From DAOUAJ01 sp034433615 (GTDB lineage Bacteria > Chloroflexota > Anaerolineae > DUEN01): DNA of 24,675 nucleotides. Where the stretch lies: NCBI GenBank assembly GCA_034433615.1, contig DAOUAJ010000204.1:1-24675 (forward strand). The letters run 5' to 3'. Position 1 is the stretch's first letter. Every line of letters starts with the position of its first letter. The position numbers and the translations under genes are program-made. Under the pieces are notes generated by a model. It was not told the DNA's origin. It ran no database searches and was given only the letters and a program-made list of their open reading frames with translations. This document shows positions 21,302 through 24,675 of this stretch, in pieces.

Positions 21302-24300
21302 TCAACGCGCCCCATCACCTTGTAGCGGTGTGTCAGGTGCCGATTGAGATTGCACCAGCACAGATGCTCCGCTACCGTTCACCAACGGCAAATAGAGCCG
21401 TGGGCCGCTGGCCCAGCTTCGCACCTGCACATCGTCCACGAAGGTCCACGTGTTAAAACGGTTATCCCAACGATTATGATTGCTTAATCGGATCGTGACC
21501 GTGCGGCCGACGAAGCGGTCGAGATTAATGACGGCGAATTTCCACCCCAGGTCCATGAGCTGACCATAGTTCTGCGTGGGGTTGCCGTCTCGGAGAACCA
21601 GATACTCCTGGCCGCCGTCCACTACCGTGACCTCAAAAGTGTCGTAGTAACGCTGATAGCGCTCACTGAACATGACGTCGTAGGTCAGGATGCGATACCA
21701 CAAAGAAAGGCGCGGTTGTCCCCCCATTGTGGCCGCCGGCACTGTGACTGTCTGGGAGATCACGGCCGCGCCCACCGGTACACATCCCGGATCCGCCACA
21801 CACCCCGGGTTGATGGGGGTCACCGTGCGCTCATAATCGGGGGTGCCCAGACGCACAGCATTGCTCGTCCCGCCGCCAGGGCGATCTACGGGCAAAACGG
21901 TCCGTTCCAGCAACCCTCCCGATTGCCAGCCGGCGAACAATGCCTCAAAATCGCCGTTAGTGACGCTCTCCACCGTCACCCAGGCTGGCGCTGAGTAGGC
22001 TGATGTATGCCCTGCTGCGTCGCGGGCCCGCACGCGAAAGGCGTAAAGCCGCCCCCGTACACCGCTGAATCGCGCCTCCGTGGCCACAGTGCCAACCCTC
22101 CAATCCATCCACGGCCCGTCTGTGCCCTCTCGCCGCTGCACGTCGAAGCTGACCACACCTGAGCCGTTCCCCTCGTCCCAGCCGGCCCAGGAGACGGTAA
22201 AGTCGGGGGTGCGGACATAAGCAGCCGGCTGAGTGATGCGTGCCACGGGCGGGTGCTGATCCACGCGCAGGGTGAACTCGTGTGCGGGCTCTTGATTGCC
22301 AGCCACATCCTGAGCGTAGACACGTATAGGATACACCCCATCCGTCGTTAAAGCAAAGGCCGTACCCGTCACCCAGGCCCCCGCGCCGACTTGGTGGTAA
22401 ATATCCGCTACACCCGATGCGCTGTCCGTCGCACTGAGCTGAACGGTCACCGCGGATGTGTACCAGCCGTTTGCCCCCATCCTGCCACTGACAGTGATCG
22501 TCGTGGTGGGCGGCGTGGCATCGTACCAGAAGGCGCGGGACAATGTCACCGCACTGTTCGGATCGTCGTTGCCCGCCACGTCTCGTAGCCACATATAAAC
22601 ATCGTGCTGGCCCTCAGCCGGCACCCGAATGTGATAGGCGGCCTCACTGCCCGTGAAGAATTGCCCATCGCCAGGGAATTGCGGCGGTGCTCCCAAACGC
22701 ACATAGGCACCCGCCACGCCTGACAGGTCCAACGGGTTGCGCCAGAACAGTGAGAAATCGTTAACCGAGGTCCAGCCGCGCGGCGCATAATCAACTGCCA
22801 GAGGTGCTCCCGGCGGGACGGGATCAATGCGGATGGTGGCGGTGCGCGTCAGCTCCTCGTTGCCTGCCACATCGCGCGAGCGGTAAGCCAGAGTGTGCTT
22901 GCCTGGCTCGATGAGGGTGTAAACCAGTCGAGGGGTCCACGGCCCATCGTTCAGCCGGCTGCGCAGCTCACTCACCCCCGAAAGCAGATCAACGGGGTTT
23001 AATGTCGCCGTCACGGGGCTGCGGAACCAACTCCACAATCCGGGCACCCCCTCGAGCGACAACGTGGTTACCGGAGGCGATGCATCGAAGCGCAAAGGGC
23101 CGGCTATGGTGCGCTGGTTGTGATCTACGTTGCCCGCGCCGTCGCGCAGCCACAGGTGAATCGGGAAAGCGCCCTCAGCCGGCACACTCAACCCGACGAG
23201 GGTGAAGGTGTTGGAGATGAAGTGACCATCGGTGGGTGTGGAGGGTGCGTCGCCGATCTTGTAGTAGAGGCCGGCGATACCCGATAGGTCGGCCAGTGCT
23301 GCCCAGGTTATGGTAAACGCGTTGACCGGGGACCAGTCGGACGGATTGACATAAACGGCCATGGGCGGAGCGGGTGAACGGGTGTCAATGCGCAGGAGGA
23401 CCGGATAGCCGCTCTCGAGGTTTCCGGCGCCATCCACGGAGTAAAAGGAAACGCGGCGTTCACCGTCACCGGAGACGACGAAAGCCGTGCCCCTTTGCCA
23501 GGCTTCATCGTCCACTCGATAGAACGTGCCGATCACACCGGATGCCGTATCCGTGGGCACCAGCGTTACCGTAACCGGTGAGACGAACCACTGGCCGTCC
23601 CCCCGTGTGCCTTCCAGCACATAAGCCGTGGTGGGCGGTCGCGCATCCACCGGCACGGTGAGGATACGCATGGCTTCCAGGTTGCCCGCCACGTCCTGGC
23701 CCTGAAACCGAACGACGTGCCGACCGTCTTCACCGAACTCGATCCGTTGGCCCACCCGCCAGGGGCCATCATTGAGCGTGTAGCGGACACCCGCCGGCCC
23801 AGACCCGCTATCCGATACGGCAAAGTCCAGGGTAGTGTTTGCGCCGGTGTACCAGCCCGACGCGCTCAGCACGCCTGTGAGAGTGTACGCGGTAGCAGGT
23901 GGCTGCGTATCTACGGCCACCACGCTCACGCGCGTTGCTCCCACATTTCCAGCAGTATCACGCGCGTAGGCTTCTAACAGGTGCACCCCGTCCTCAATCA
24001 TGATCTCAGGTTCGGTGTGCCAGTCACTGCCGTCCAACCGATGGAAAATCGCCTGGACCCCTGAACTGACCGCCGGATCGCCGTCTGTAGCCGTAAAGCT
24101 GGCCTGAACAGGAGTCGTGTACCAACCTGCTGCACCCATCATGCCTTGCAGTGTGATCTGAGTCACCGGTGGTGTCCGATCCACCCTGGCCAGGACGGTA
24201 GCAATTTGAGCGGGATCCACGTTTCCCGCCAGGTCCTGCAACCAGACATACACGGCATGCTCACCGTCTACAGCGATCTGCAAGCCATCGAGGTGGTTCT

Positions 24301-24675
24301 CGCCGGGGAAGAACTGACCATCGTTGGGGGCAGAGGGAAGCGTGTCCAGTCGCACCCAAGCTCCTGCCACCCCTGAATCTTCAGCCGGCGGGGTCCAGCT
24401 CAGGCTGAAGGCGGCCGCGTTAGTCCAGCCGATGGGGTCAATCGTCAAGTCCACAGGCGCCCCCGGTGGGAGGATGTCCACATACAGGATGGTCGTTGCC
24501 GCGTTAGCAGGATCGGCCTGCCCCGCGGCATCCTGCAACCATACATACACCGGGTGCGCCCCCTGGGCGACAGGGCCGAGGTTCGTGATGGTGTTGGTGG
24601 TCACGATGAAAGTGCCATCATCCGGTGCTACGGGAGGTGTATCCAGTCGATACCAGGCCCCCACCACGTCCTGAT
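21302..24675 (-). CDS. Large exported Ig-like repeat protein (OmpL47-type), 5' end outside the window
   Basis: At least 1124 residues; the frame is still open at the right edge. Two module types of about 87-101 residues alternate. Type A (e.g. GWTNAAAFSLSW, SGVAGAWVRLD, VYVWLQDLAGNVDP) occurs four times, the first one cut. Type B (e.g. GWYTSAVTVQLSATDSASGV, YAQDVAGNQEP) occurs five times, in the order A-A-B-B-B-A-B-A-B. Then comes an FN3-like domain (about 810-900, VARITQPAAY, FTVSWAG, YAFRVRARDAAGHTSAYSAP). The C-terminal domain of about 220 residues is jelly-roll-like, beginning TNGDFEALFAGWQSGG and ending FVDDVQVRSW. The motif RLYLPLV lies near the end, as in many exported Chloroflexota proteins. 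It is probably a surface or secreted adhesin-like protein. Its stop touches the next gene's possible TTG start (TTGA), so it is co-transcribed with the TPR-SH3b, Asp-box and kinase genes. Confidence 0.85.
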   Translation of the reverse strand, partial: QDVVGAWYRLDTPPVAPDDGTFIVTTNTITNLGPVAQGAHPVYVWLQDAAGQADPANAATTILYVDILPPGAPVDLTIDPIGWTNAAAFSLSWTPPAEDSGVAGAWVRLDTLPSAPNDGQFFPGENHLDGLQIAVDGEHAVYVWLQDLAGNVDPAQIATVLARVDRTPPVTQITLQGMMGAAGWYTTPVQASFTATDGDPAVSSGVQAIFHRLDGSDWHTEPEIMIEDGVHLLEAYARDTAGNVGATRVSVVAVDTQPPATAYTLTGVLSASGWYTGANTTLDFAVSDSGSGPAGVRYTLNDGPWRVGQRIEFGEDGRHVVRFQGQDVAGNLEAMRILTVPVDARPPTTAYVLEGTRGDGQWFVSPVTVTLVPTDTASGVIGTFYRVDDEAWQRGTAFVVSGDGERRVSFYSVDGAGNLESGYPVLLRIDTRSPAPPMAVYVNPSDWSPVNAFTITWAALADLSGIAGLYYKIGDAPSTPTDGHFISNTFTLVGLSVPAEGAFPIHLWLRDGAGNVDHNQRTIAGPLRFDASPPVTTLSLEGVPGLWSWFRSPVTATLNPVDLLSGVSELRSRLNDGPWTPRLVYTLIEPGKHTLAYRSRDVAGNEELTRTATIRIDPVPPGAPLAVDYAPRGWTSVNDFSLFWRNPLDLSGVAGAYVRLGAPPQFPGDGQFFTGSEAAYHIRVPAEGQHDVYMWLRDVAGNDDPNSAVTLSRAFWYDATPPTTTITVSGRMGANGWYTSAVTVQLSATDSASGVADIYHQVGAGAWVTGTAFALTTDGVYPIRVYAQDVAGNQEPAHEFTLRVDQHPPVARITQPAAYVRTPDFTVSWAGWDEGNGSGVVSFDVQRREGTDGPWMDWRVGTVATEARFSGVRGRLYAFRVRARDAAGHTSAYSAPAWVTVESVTNGDFEALFAGWQSGGLLERTVLPVDRPGGGTSNAVRLGTPDYERTVTPINPGCVADPGCVPVGAAVISQTVTVPAATMGGQPRLSLWYRILTYDVMFSERYQRYYDTFEVTVVDGGQEYLVLRDGNPTQNYGQLMDLGWKFAVINLDRFVGRTVTIRLSNHNRWDNRFNTWTFVDDVQVRSWASGPRLYLPLVNGSGASVLVQSQSAPDTPLQGDGAR

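Noticed and set aside
21302..24675. Recurrent GTTGCCxGCCACxTC-like segments suggested a CRISPR or tandem DNA repeat.
   Set aside because: They are codons of the recurring DVAGN motif at module spacing of about 260-300 bases and vary between copies; no short regular spacers.

Overview
The window is high-GC bacterial DNA in which nearly every gene lies on the minus strand. Several traits suggest a member of the Chloroflexota (Anaerolineae-like), though this rests on style rather than a marker gene. The traits are long Thr-Pro linkers in exported proteins, a YLPLV motif near the C-terminus of a secreted repeat protein, a DUF3048 lipoprotein, GTG/TTG starts, and many small dispersed palindromic repeats. 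No rRNA, tRNA, CRISPR array, transposase or phage gene was seen.

Layout, left to right. (1) 3-1609, plus strand: the 3' end of an unrecognised gene, then a YerB/DUF3048 lipoprotein. (2) 1610-2771: a convergent hairpin, a hexapeptide-repeat acyltransferase (minus), and a MITE-like palindromic element. (3) 2772-5376, minus: a three-gene overlapping unit of an SMR/EamA-type small transporter, a B12-binding radical SAM enzyme and an HpnA-like NAD-dependent epimerase. (4) 5377-6040: a scar containing a decayed glycosyltransferase fragment, an intact emfourin (protealysin-inhibitor family) gene, and the last 32 codons of an M4 metallopeptidase whose body is missing. (5) 6041-15753, minus: an envelope-glycan gene run. 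In transcription order it is a GT2 glycosyltransferase (DPM1-like), a B12 radical SAM enzyme, a polysaccharide deacetylase, a DUF2304 membrane protein, a methyltransferase and three tandem GT-C (GT39/ArnT-like) membrane glycosyltransferases. Most of the junctions overlap by 1-4 bases. (6) 15891-24675, minus: a second coupled run. It contains a giant exported Ig-like repeat protein (cut by the window edge), a TPR-SH3b membrane protein, a BNR/Asp-box repeat protein and a membrane-anchored GAF-PAS histidine kinase with no response regulator in view.

Working together: run 5 looks like synthesis of a polyprenyl-linked sugar and its transfer outside the membrane. Run 6 supplies Thr/Pro-rich exported proteins plus a sensor kinase. 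A surface O-glycosylation locus would fit, but that is inference.

The most distinctive signals are (a) short palindromic elements carried in frame inside several genes, including four 23-base copies with one compensatory base-pair change, similar in behaviour to Rickettsia palindromic elements; (b) the orphan emfourin next to the severed tail of its presumed M4 protease; and (c) a frameshift at the 3' end of the neighbouring glycosyltransferase gene.
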